From JAOSJL01 sp963704035 (GTDB lineage Bacteria > Actinomycetota > Acidimicrobiia > IMCC26256 > JAOSJL01), in NCBI GenBank assembly GCA_963704035.1, contig CAVPGR010000002.1, positions 248,001 to 312,000 on the forward strand: DNA of 64,000 nucleotides. Direction: 5' to 3'. The translations under genes were made by a program, and so were the position numbers. Positions 57,727 through 64,000 of the stretch are shown here, piece by piece (position 1 is the first letter of the stretch; the number at the start of each line of letters is the position of its first letter). A model generated the notes under the pieces. That model searched no databases. It was not told the origin of the DNA and was given only the letters and a program-made list of their open reading frames with translations.

Positions 57727-57798
57727 TCACACGGAACCCTGGGGGACGATCCATTCGTGGGGAGCGACGACGTGATCGTCGTCGAGTTCAGGCAACAT
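57727..57798 (-). CDS. Short ORF after the XRE gene, possible truncated partner
   Basis: 23-residue ORF (MLPELDDDHVVAPHEWIVPQ...) beginning at ATG 57798, inside the last codons of the XRE gene and ending at 57727. The overlap is like that of a co-translated second gene, but the ORF is far too short. It may be the remnant of a partner, such as a nucleotidyltransferase-like toxin, cut off before mscL. Speculative. Confidence 0.3.
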   Translation of the reverse strand: MLPELDDDHVVAPHEWIVPQGSV

Positions 57799-58126
57799 CG
57801 CTCGTCAGGCGATATCCGTGGGCACGGAGTCGGTCCAGGGTCGAGGTGTCGAGAGTCCGTTCCCACTCGGCGAGGACAGCATCGTGACCGTCTGACTCCA
57901 CGACCTCCAGTCGAAGATCGAGACCCGCACGAGCGAGCATCTTCATCAGCGTGGGCAGGGTCGGCTGCCGGCCACCGGACTCATATGCCGACAACGTCGG
58001 CTGAGATATTCCGATCAGGTGGGCGAACGCGGTCTGCGACAGACCGGAACGGATGCGCGCTGAACGCAAGAGCGCGCCCGCTACCTGATCCGCAACGCCT
58101 GTCGTTGCAACGGTTACCATACCCAT
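57788..58126 (-). CDS. XRE-family helix-turn-helix regulator
   Basis: Small DNA-binding protein of 112 residues. The HTH is SGLSQTAFAHLIGISQPTLS followed by AYESGGRQPTLPTLMKML, the classic Cro/C1 pattern. The C-terminal part (LRLEVVESDGHDAVLAEWER) is typical of stand-alone XRE antitoxins of toxin-antitoxin or nucleotidyltransferase pairs. ATG 58126 is within a palindrome (58123-58142), which points to autorepression. No complete toxin gene follows; only a 23-codon ORF. Confidence 0.88.
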   Translation of the reverse strand: MGMVTVATTGVADQVAGALLRSARIRSGLSQTAFAHLIGISQPTLSAYESGGRQPTLPTLMKMLARAGLDLRLEVVESDGHDAVLAEWERTLDTSTLDRLRAHGYRLTSDVA

Positions 58127-58142
58127 AGCGTATCGTCTATGG
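58123..58142. promoter_or_regulatory. Palindrome over the XRE start codon
   Basis: Inverted repeat CCATAG (58123-58128) and CTATGG (58137-58142) with an 8-base spacer; the minus strand reads CCATAGacgatacgCTATGG and contains the XRE ATG. It likely serves as the operator for the regulator itself. Confidence 0.6.
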
Positions 58143-58247
58143 ATGAATCTGGCAAGGCATGAATCTGACAAGGCAATTTGCGCGCGCGGGTAGCGAATCA
58201 GCAGGTCAAGGCGACGCCAACGACCGCCGCCCGCATGATCCCCGCTG

Positions 58248-58745
58248 TCAGCCGTCGGTGGCGTCGTCCTGGCCGGCCTGTTGGGCTGAACTCGTCGAAT
58301 CGGTCTCTCCCGCACGGTCGAGCGTGCGGCGGGCGCCGAGGATTGCTCCCAGCATCCCGGCCACGCCGGCCACGACGAAGAACAGCAGGATCGCACCCGG
58401 GTTGAACACGGGGTTGTCGCCGTTCACGAGACCCTGGTCGCCCCGCACGAGCCAGATCAGGAACCGTAGAGGGAGCCAGAGTACGAAGGTCCCGATTCCC
58501 GCCAGGCTCCCGTTCGTGAGCGGTGCGCCGGTGGAGACCGTGCCGGCCACGTACCCCGCGTAGGCGTACACGGCAAGCAGCGCGAGGAACGCCACGGCCG
58601 CCCAACCGCTCGTGTCGAAGTCGTCGATGTTCGACTCGGCCAATGCCGTGGCCAACACGACGGGCAGGAGGGCGACGAGACCCATCAGTGCGCCGCGCCC
58701 GACAGCGGTCGCGTTGATCGGGGAATCCGTCACGACCAGGTCCAT
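58248..58745 (-). CDS. Hypothetical four-helix membrane protein
   Basis: Protein of 165 residues with about four hydrophobic segments (GALMGLVALLPVVLATALA; WAAVAFLALLAVYAYAGYVA; IGTFVLWLPLRFLIWLV; AILLFFVVAGVAGMLGAIL) and a polar tail. Its start overlaps the AGPS-like gene end by 16 bases, so it ends that operon. No recognised family; function unknown. Confidence 0.75.
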   Translation of the reverse strand: MDLVVTDSPINATAVGRGALMGLVALLPVVLATALAESNIDDFDTSGWAAVAFLALLAVYAYAGYVAGTVSTGAPLTNGSLAGIGTFVLWLPLRFLIWLVRGDQGLVNGDNPVFNPGAILLFFVVAGVAGMLGAILGARRTLDRAGETDSTSSAQQAGQDDATDG

Positions 58746-60253
58746 CCGTCGGGGAGGAAGGGCGACGGTAGCCCCAGGGCGCCGGGGTTCAGGATTCCCG
58801 CGGGGTCCAGAGTGTTCTTCAGGCCGACGAGGACATCGAACGCGTCAGGCCCGAGCGCGTCACGCACGAACGGTGCGCGGTTGATCCCCACGCCGTGGTG
58901 GTGGCTGATCGCCGCACCGGCGCCGCGGGCCGCTTCCACGGCACCGTTGAACGCCGCGACGTAGTAGTGGTCCTTGTCGTCGGGATCGTCGCCCACCATG
59001 CCGGCGAATGTGAAGTAGAGGCAACCGCCGTCGGTGTACGAGTGCGAGCAGTGTGCCGAGACCACGACGGTGCCTTCGACGCCTCCCACGGCGGCCAGCA
59101 CGTCCGAATAGATGCGGGGGAGATCCGACCAGTTTCCCGACACCTCCACCGTGTCGACGACGACTCCTGCTTCGATGGCAGCACCGAGCGCGGACACGTC
59201 GTTGCGGTGACCGAGCCACTGTTCCACGAGTGCCGGATCGGCACCGGTGGCCCCGTCGGTGCGGTCGCACTCTTCTGCGGCGATCGCCATCGACGCCGAC
59301 ACGATGGCTGCGTCACCCTCGTCGAGTGCGAGAAGAACACACCCGTCGACGTCGTAGGTCTGTCGCGACTCGTGGGAGTCGTAGAGGCGCAGGACCGCCG
59401 GGGTGGCGCCGCGGCGCAGGATCCGACGGCAGGCATCGAGGCCGTCCTCGAAGCTCGGGAGCGTCCAGGCTTCTCGCTGCTCGGTCTTCGGTGCCGGATG
59501 AATGCGCAGCGTCGCTTCGGTGATGACGCCGAATGCTCCCTCGCTGCCCACGAACACCTGGTTCAGGTCGGGGCCGACCGCCGCACGCGGTGCTCCACCG
59601 GTACGGAGAGTTCGCCCCGACGCGAGAACCACCTCGAGGCCGGCGACCATGTCCTCGATCTTGCCGTAGCGCGTCGAGAACTGGCCGGCGCCCCGGCAGG
59701 CCAACCACCCGCCCACGGTCGAGATGTCGATCGACTGGGGCCAGTGGCCCAACGTGTAGCCCTTCTCCCTCAGTGCCGCCTCGAAGACGTCACCGAAGAC
59801 CCCCGGCCCGGTCGTCACGAGCATCGATGTCTCGTCGACGTCGATCGCTGTGTCGAGCCCGGTCCCGTCGAGCCCGGTGCAGTCGAGCACGATTCCTCCG
59901 CACACCGGCACCGCGCCGCCTCCGACGCCGGAACGCCCGGCGGCGGGCGTCACCGGAATGCCGTGGTGGGAGGCGACGCGCAGGACACCGGCGACCTGTT
60001 CGGTCGTCGTCGGAGTGACGACGACGGCGGGTCGGTGCACGACCCGACCCTGCGCGGCCCAGACACCACTCAACGGCCACCAGTCGCGGGCCGAGTCGAC
60101 GAGGACGTCGTCGTCGGACGACACGCGTTCGGAGCCGACGATCTCAGCGATCTCCTGTCGGGCCGGATCGGGAAGGCCGACTGCCGTGGTGGCGAGACGT
60201 TCCGTGTGAGCTCCGGGTTTGAGATCGAGTGGCCACCGGCGGGGCATCCTCAT
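58730..60253 (-). CDS. FAD-binding oxidase, alkyl-DHAP-synthase (AGPS)-like
   Basis: Flavoprotein of 507 residues. The PCMH-type FAD domain has VVTPTTTEQVAGVLRVAS, PAAGRSGVGGG and QSIDISTVGGWLA; the C-terminal half has the triple-histidine motif ISHHHGVG (His451-453), a hallmark of alkyldihydroxyacetonephosphate synthases. It ends in PDGWTWS. Directly after GlpD (ATGA overlap). It may insert an ether bond in lipid synthesis or be a related oxidase; proof needs chemistry. ATG 60253 is immediately after GGGAGG, so ATG 60247, six bases later, may be the true start. Confidence 0.88.
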   Translation of the reverse strand: MRMPRRWPLDLKPGAHTERLATTAVGLPDPARQEIAEIVGSERVSSDDDVLVDSARDWWPLSGVWAAQGRVVHRPAVVVTPTTTEQVAGVLRVASHHGIPVTPAAGRSGVGGGAVPVCGGIVLDCTGLDGTGLDTAIDVDETSMLVTTGPGVFGDVFEAALREKGYTLGHWPQSIDISTVGGWLACRGAGQFSTRYGKIEDMVAGLEVVLASGRTLRTGGAPRAAVGPDLNQVFVGSEGAFGVITEATLRIHPAPKTEQREAWTLPSFEDGLDACRRILRRGATPAVLRLYDSHESRQTYDVDGCVLLALDEGDAAIVSASMAIAAEECDRTDGATGADPALVEQWLGHRNDVSALGAAIEAGVVVDTVEVSGNWSDLPRIYSDVLAAVGGVEGTVVVSAHCSHSYTDGGCLYFTFAGMVGDDPDDKDHYYVAAFNGAVEAARGAGAAISHHHGVGINRAPFVRDALGPDAFDVLVGLKNTLDPAGILNPGALGLPSPFLPDGWTWS

Positions 60254-62007
60254 GCCTCCCGGGTGCTGGTTCCGACGGGTGCTGCGGTTCCGGCGGCCGG
60301 CGCGGTGCCGGTGGGCACCGTCACGCCGGCCAGGTGAAGTGGAGCCTCCTGCTCGGCGGCCGCGAGCGCAACGAACGACTCCACCTGTCGACGGGTTTCC
60401 TCGTCGTCCCAGCCGAGTTCCGGTGCGATCAGGGCGGCGACGTCGGGCGCGGCGGCTGCGGTCGGCTCCGCGTCGAGCAGCAGGGCACGTGTGCGGCGGG
60501 ACAGGACGTCCTCGAGCGTGAGGGCGTACTCATGGCGCACGGCGTGAACCGCCTGGGCGCGCAGGTAGGGGAGCCCGGGCACGAGAGGCTCTCCGAGAGT
60601 CGGGTCGTCAGCGATCAGGGCAGCGACGCGCTCGGCTTCCGTGCCGTAGGTATCCGCCAGCGTGTCGGGCGATTCGGAAGCGGCAGTGTCGTCTGAGGAC
60701 GAGGTTGCGGACGATGCGGCCGCGGGGGATGTGGGAGAGCCGATCAACGACAGCGCGGCCGTGCGCGATCGCATCCTTCCCACTCCTCGGCGCCCTCCGC
60801 GTGAGGTCGTCCGAAGCGCGGCGTCGACCGCGTCGGCGGCCATCCGCCTGTACGTGGTCATCTTGCCGCCCGTCACCGTCACGACGCCGGATCTACCCAC
60901 GATGACCGCGTGCTTGCGCGACAGCTGATCGGTCGTGGCGCCCTTTCCTGTCCGCACCAGTGGCCGCAGACCGGCCCAGGTTCCGGTGACGTCTGCAGCC
61001 GAGAGAGGTTCGGTCACCACGGCGTTCACGGCCTCGAGGAGGTAACGCACATCCTCGGGCGTGCAGGCCGGATCATCGAGGGATCCCTCGTAGTCCGTGT
61101 CGGTCGTGCCGATGTAGGTGTGCGCTCCCCAGCGGATCACGAAGATGATGCGGTCGTCGCCTGCGACACCCAGCACAGCGGCGGTGTCGATCGGCAGCCG
61201 AGTGGCCGGCACACTCAGGTGGACTCCCTTGGCGGGCCGGATGCTCTCGGGGTTCTCCCCGTCGACGAGGGAACGGACCTCGTCGGCCCACACGCCCGTG
61301 GCGTTCACGATCATGTCGGCCTTGACGGTGCACGCTCCGAGATCGCCGTGACGGTCCCGGATCTCGATCCCCGACGCACGCTCCTGGTCGCGCAGGAAGT
61401 TCGTGACCTCCGCGTAGTTCATCAGCGTCGCCCCGTATTCCTCCGCGGCCGTACGGGCGACGGCAAGGGTCAATCGCGCGTCGTCGGTGTGCGCGTCGTA
61501 GTAGCAGAACGCCGATGTCACCCGTTCGATGTCGAGCGACGGCATCATGGTCACGGCCTCGTCGAGCGACACCTTGCGGGTTCGATGCAGAGCGCGCCCA
61601 CCCATGAGGTCGTACACGCCGAGTCCGATGCGGGCGGCGAGGCCCAACAAGCGGGCACGGCCGCGGTGGCGCCGGTGTGCTGCCACCGTCGGGAAGAGAA
61701 AGGGCAGAGGGCGCACGAGGTGCGGCGCGTTCCGGAGGAGACGCTTGCGTTCCCCCAGGGCTTCATGGACGAGACCGAACTGGGCTTGGCGGAGATAGCG
61801 GACTCCACCGTGCACCAGCTTGGACGACTTCGACGACGTGCCCGAGGCGAAGTCTTCCCGTTCCACGAGGGCGGTGCGCAGGCCTCGGGACGCGGCATCG
61901 AGAGCGACCCCGGCGCCCGTGATGCCCCCGCCGACCACCAGGAGGTCGAACCTCGAGGACGACAGGTCTTCCCAGCGTTTCCGGCGGTCCCGGAGGGGTG
62001 TGGACAC
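60250..62007 (-). CDS. glpD: Glycerol-3-phosphate dehydrogenase (flavin-linked)
   Basis: FAD-dependent oxidoreductase of about 585 residues that turns glycerol-3-phosphate into dihydroxyacetone phosphate and feeds electrons to the membrane quinone pool. The FAD-binding GGGITGAGVALDAASRG motif, SSKLVHGGVRYL, AKGVHLSVP and a C-terminal domain with TLEDVLSRRTRALL match GlpD. GTG 62007, after AGGATC, was preferred to an earlier in-frame ATG. An overlap with the AGPS-like gene suggests that its product, DHAP, is used there (inference). Confidence 0.93.
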   Translation of the reverse strand: MSTPLRDRRKRWEDLSSSRFDLLVVGGGITGAGVALDAASRGLRTALVEREDFASGTSSKSSKLVHGGVRYLRQAQFGLVHEALGERKRLLRNAPHLVRPLPFLFPTVAAHRRHRGRARLLGLAARIGLGVYDLMGGRALHRTRKVSLDEAVTMMPSLDIERVTSAFCYYDAHTDDARLTLAVARTAAEEYGATLMNYAEVTNFLRDQERASGIEIRDRHGDLGACTVKADMIVNATGVWADEVRSLVDGENPESIRPAKGVHLSVPATRLPIDTAAVLGVAGDDRIIFVIRWGAHTYIGTTDTDYEGSLDDPACTPEDVRYLLEAVNAVVTEPLSAADVTGTWAGLRPLVRTGKGATTDQLSRKHAVIVGRSGVVTVTGGKMTTYRRMAADAVDAALRTTSRGGRRGVGRMRSRTAALSLIGSPTSPAAASSATSSSDDTAASESPDTLADTYGTEAERVAALIADDPTLGEPLVPGLPYLRAQAVHAVRHEYALTLEDVLSRRTRALLLDAEPTAAAAPDVAALIAPELGWDDEETRRQVESFVALAAAEQEAPLHLAGVTVPTGTAPAAGTAAPVGTSTREA

Positions 62008-62168
62008 GGCGCCGATCCTACGGCGTGGCCCTCCGAACCCGGGCACGAAACGACGTGAAGTGGCCAGGTTCGAACAGTTTCCGCGCGGTTTGCCTCAACT
62101 GGGGGATCGGACCGTCCGACAGAGAACTCCGGGCGGAACGAGGACGTCCGCCACCGGAGGAGGCAGCC

Positions 62169-62423
62169 GTGCAGACGATCGAGCGCACCACCACCACCTT
62201 CCCCTGGCAGCAGCTCGCCCGTTGCAAGGGCGTCGATCCCGAGGTGTTCCATCCCGCCCCCGAGGAGGACGGTCGCGACGCCAAGCAGATCTGCACGTTG
62301 TGCCCGGTGCGGGAAGCCTGTCTCGAGCACGCCCTCAGCGCCCGCGAGAAGTTCGGCGTCTGGGGGGGCTACACCGAACGCGAACGACGCCGGGAGATCC
62401 GCCGTCGCCGTCGCAGCGCCTGA
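62169..62423 (+). CDS. WhiB-family regulator
   Basis: WhiB-like iron-sulfur protein of 84 residues. The four cysteines are in ARCKG, ICTLC and REACLEH; the turn motif is KFGVWGGYTERER, followed by a short basic tail without an AT-hook. This resembles WhiB1/WhiB2-type developmental or essential regulators rather than WhiB7. GTG 62169 has GGAGGAGG five bases upstream. Targets unknown. Confidence 0.9.
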   Translation: MQTIERTTTTFPWQQLARCKGVDPEVFHPAPEEDGRDAKQICTLCPVREACLEHALSAREKFGVWGGYTERERRREIRRRRRSA

Positions 62424-62493
62424 ACGACAGCACCTGAACGAAGGCGCCCGAACGGGCTCAAGGACCGAGGGCCCGCACCGCTAGGCTCCCGTC

Positions 62494-63660
62494 GTGGATT
62501 TCGAGCTCTCACCCGAGCTCGCTGCGCTCCAGTCCTCCGTCCGTCGGCTCGCCCGGGACAAGGTCGCTCCGAGAGCCCGCGAGATCGACGAAACCGAGCA
62601 GTACCCCGACGATCTCTTCGCGGCGTTCGTCGAGGCGGGGCTGACGGGACTGTGCGTGCCCGAGGAGTACGGAGGCTCGGGCGCCGGAATCCTCGGTCTC
62701 ACGATCGCCATCGAAGAGGTCGCCAAGTACTCCAACGCCGCGGCTCTGATGCTGTTGCTGACCCGCCTCCCGACGGGGCCGATACTGATAGCGGGCAACG
62801 ACGACCAGAAGCAGCGTTATGTCCGCCCGTCGGCCGCCGGCGACGTTCGGGCCGCTTTCGGGCTCTCCGAACCGCAGGCGGGCTCCGACGTGATGGGAAT
62901 GCGCACGCGGGCCGTGCGTGACGGCGACGACTGGCTGCTCAGCGGCACGAAGTGCTGGATGTCCGGCGTCGACCAGGCCGACTGGTACTGCGTCTTCGCA
63001 AAGACCGGCGACCCCGCGTCGCGCGAGCACGATTCGATCTCGGTCTTCATCGTCGAGCGCGCCTGGCCGGGTGTGTCGGTCGGATCCCTCGACCGCAAGA
63101 TGGGCGTGAAAGGTGTCGACACCGGGGAACTGCTCCTCGACGAGGTACGAGTCCCTCCTGAGAACGTGCTCGGGGAGATCGGGGGCTTTCGGGCGGCGAT
63201 GCTGGGTCTCAACGCCATGCGGCCCGTGGTGGCGGCACGCGGGATCGGCCTCGCCGAAGGCGCTCTCATGTACGCCACCGAATACATCAAGGCGCGACCG
63301 GCCTTCGGCAGGACCATCGCCGACTTCCAGGGAATCCAGTGGAAGCTGGCCGAGATGGCGACCGAGATCGAAGCGGCCCGCCTGCTCACGTACCGCGCCG
63401 CCTGGCTCGCCGACAAGGGCCGTTACACGAAGGAATGGGTCCCGTTCCTCTCGATGGCCAAGTACTACGCCACGGAGCTCGCGGTCCGGGCCTCGGGCGA
63501 ATGCCTCCAGCTCCTGGGTGCGGCCGGGTACATGAAGGACCATCCCATGGAGCTCTTCTATCGTGATGCCCGACAGCTCACGATCGTCGAAGGGACGACC
63601 CAGGTGCAGCTCGGCCTGATCTCCCGCGGCGTGCTCGATCACGACTGCTGGTGGGACTGA
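62494..63660 (+). CDS. Acyl-CoA dehydrogenase
   Basis: Flavin acyl-CoA dehydrogenase of 388 residues that introduces the trans-2 double bond of acyl-CoA. The N-terminal helices, AAFGLSEPQAGSDVMGM, SGTKCWMSGVD and the IVEGTTQVQLGL block with the catalytic Glu are complete. Chain length preference is unknown. GTG 62494 starts the well-aligned N-terminus (MDFELSPELAALQ). Stands between a WhiB gene and trpD with no other beta-oxidation gene adjacent. Confidence 0.94.
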   Translation: MDFELSPELAALQSSVRRLARDKVAPRAREIDETEQYPDDLFAAFVEAGLTGLCVPEEYGGSGAGILGLTIAIEEVAKYSNAAALMLLLTRLPTGPILIAGNDDQKQRYVRPSAAGDVRAAFGLSEPQAGSDVMGMRTRAVRDGDDWLLSGTKCWMSGVDQADWYCVFAKTGDPASREHDSISVFIVERAWPGVSVGSLDRKMGVKGVDTGELLLDEVRVPPENVLGEIGGFRAAMLGLNAMRPVVAARGIGLAEGALMYATEYIKARPAFGRTIADFQGIQWKLAEMATEIEAARLLTYRAAWLADKGRYTKEWVPFLSMAKYYATELAVRASGECLQLLGAAGYMKDHPMELFYRDARQLTIVEGTTQVQLGLISRGVLDHDCWWD

Positions 63661-63664
63661 CCTG

Positions 63665-64000
63665 GTGGGAACGACATCGCTCTGGCCCGACGTCCTCGGC
63701 GCGCTCGTGGCCGGTCACGACCTTTCGGACGCGTCGGTCGAGGCCGTGATGACCGAGATCCTGGAGGGTCGAGCCGACGACGCCCAGATCGCCGCCTTCG
63801 CGGTGGCACTGCGGGCGAAGGGCGAGACGTCAGGGGAGTTGGCCGGGCTGGTTCGCACGATGCGGCGCTTCGCGGAGCCTCTCGAGGTGGGCGGCGACAC
63901 CGTCGACACGTGCGGAACGGGTGGGGACCGGTCGGGGACGTTCAACGTGTCGACCATGGCCGCGCTCATTGCAGCGGGTGCGGGGGTACGGGTCGTCAAA
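63665..64000 (+). CDS. trpD: Anthranilate phosphoribosyltransferase, N-terminal part (cut by window end)
   Basis: Enzyme of tryptophan synthesis that transfers phosphoribose to anthranilate. From GTG 63665 the frame is open to the window end with family blocks ALRAKGETSGELAGLVRTMR, DTCGTGGDRSGTFNVST and the start of AALIAAGAGVRVVK. The GTGGD and NxST loops bind phosphoribosyl pyrophosphate. About one third of the gene is here. No other trp gene is visible upstream. Confidence 0.9.
   Translation, partial: MGTTSLWPDVLGALVAGHDLSDASVEAVMTEILEGRADDAQIAAFAVALRAKGETSGELAGLVRTMRRFAEPLEVGGDTVDTCGTGGDRSGTFNVSTMAALIAAGAGVRVVK

Noticed and set aside
58895..60337. Plus-strand 480-codon open frame opposite the AGPS-like gene
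   Set aside because: Shadow of a gene with clear FAD and HHH motifs; no recognisable protein features.

Overview
The window is high-GC actinobacterial DNA, most probably from the Acidimicrobiia or a close relative. The signs are two WhiB-family regulators, a luciferase-like F420-type oxidoreductase, a wax ester/diacylglycerol acyltransferase, a DUF2510 protein, dense high-GC codon usage, many GTG starts and short ATGA gene overlaps. The phylum call is solid; the class is inference.

Layout. 0-10.8 kb: end of an acyl-CoA synthetase, a membrane serine hydrolase, a P450-MFS pair, a broken N-acyl-D-amino-acid deacylase, an M28 peptidase and a WS/DGAT. 10.8-17.4 kb: HMG-CoA-synthase-like/DUF35 protein, thiolase, SDR dehydrogenase, two inositol monophosphatases and a serine hydrolase. 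17.4-19.9 kb: an ECF sigma factor followed by a badly frameshifted anti-sigma/beta-propeller region. 20.0-20.7 kb: a whiB7-like gene behind a leader ORF and a terminator. 20.8-21.6 kb: a MazF-type toxin-antitoxin pair and tRNA-Val. 21.8-34.5 kb: secreted repeat protein, arsenite methyltransferase, CocE-type hydrolase, three tandem membrane paralogues and an EEP-fold lipoprotein. 34.7-44.3 kb: class A PBP, zinc-ribbon coiled-coil protein, histidine phosphatase, zincin-like protein, a second EEP lipoprotein, SNase and universal stress protein. 44.4-55.7 kb: a catabolic-looking cluster of two amidohydrolases, hydantoinase B/A, SCP2-like protein, di-iron ferritin-like oxygenase and two CoA ligases. 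55.8-64.0 kb: mtnA, RNase P RNA, mscL, an XRE regulator, an AGPS-like flavoprotein with GlpD, a second WhiB, an acyl-CoA dehydrogenase and the start of trpD.

Gene cooperation. Three promoters between 5 and 11 kb carry the same 16-bp palindrome, so the P450/MFS, peptidase, WS/DGAT and HMGS/thiolase units look like one lipid-related regulon. A different palindrome recurs at three places in the 44-53 kb catabolic cluster. The whiB7-like leader has a leader peptide, an antiterminator and a terminator that can be read directly from the bases.

Quality note. At least a dozen otherwise convincing genes carry one-base frame breaks, and 17.4-19.2 kb carries many. This looks more like indel error in a draft or metagenomic assembly than mass pseudogenisation, but the sequence alone cannot decide. 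Coordinates of frameshifted genes are given as the whole reconstructed gene.
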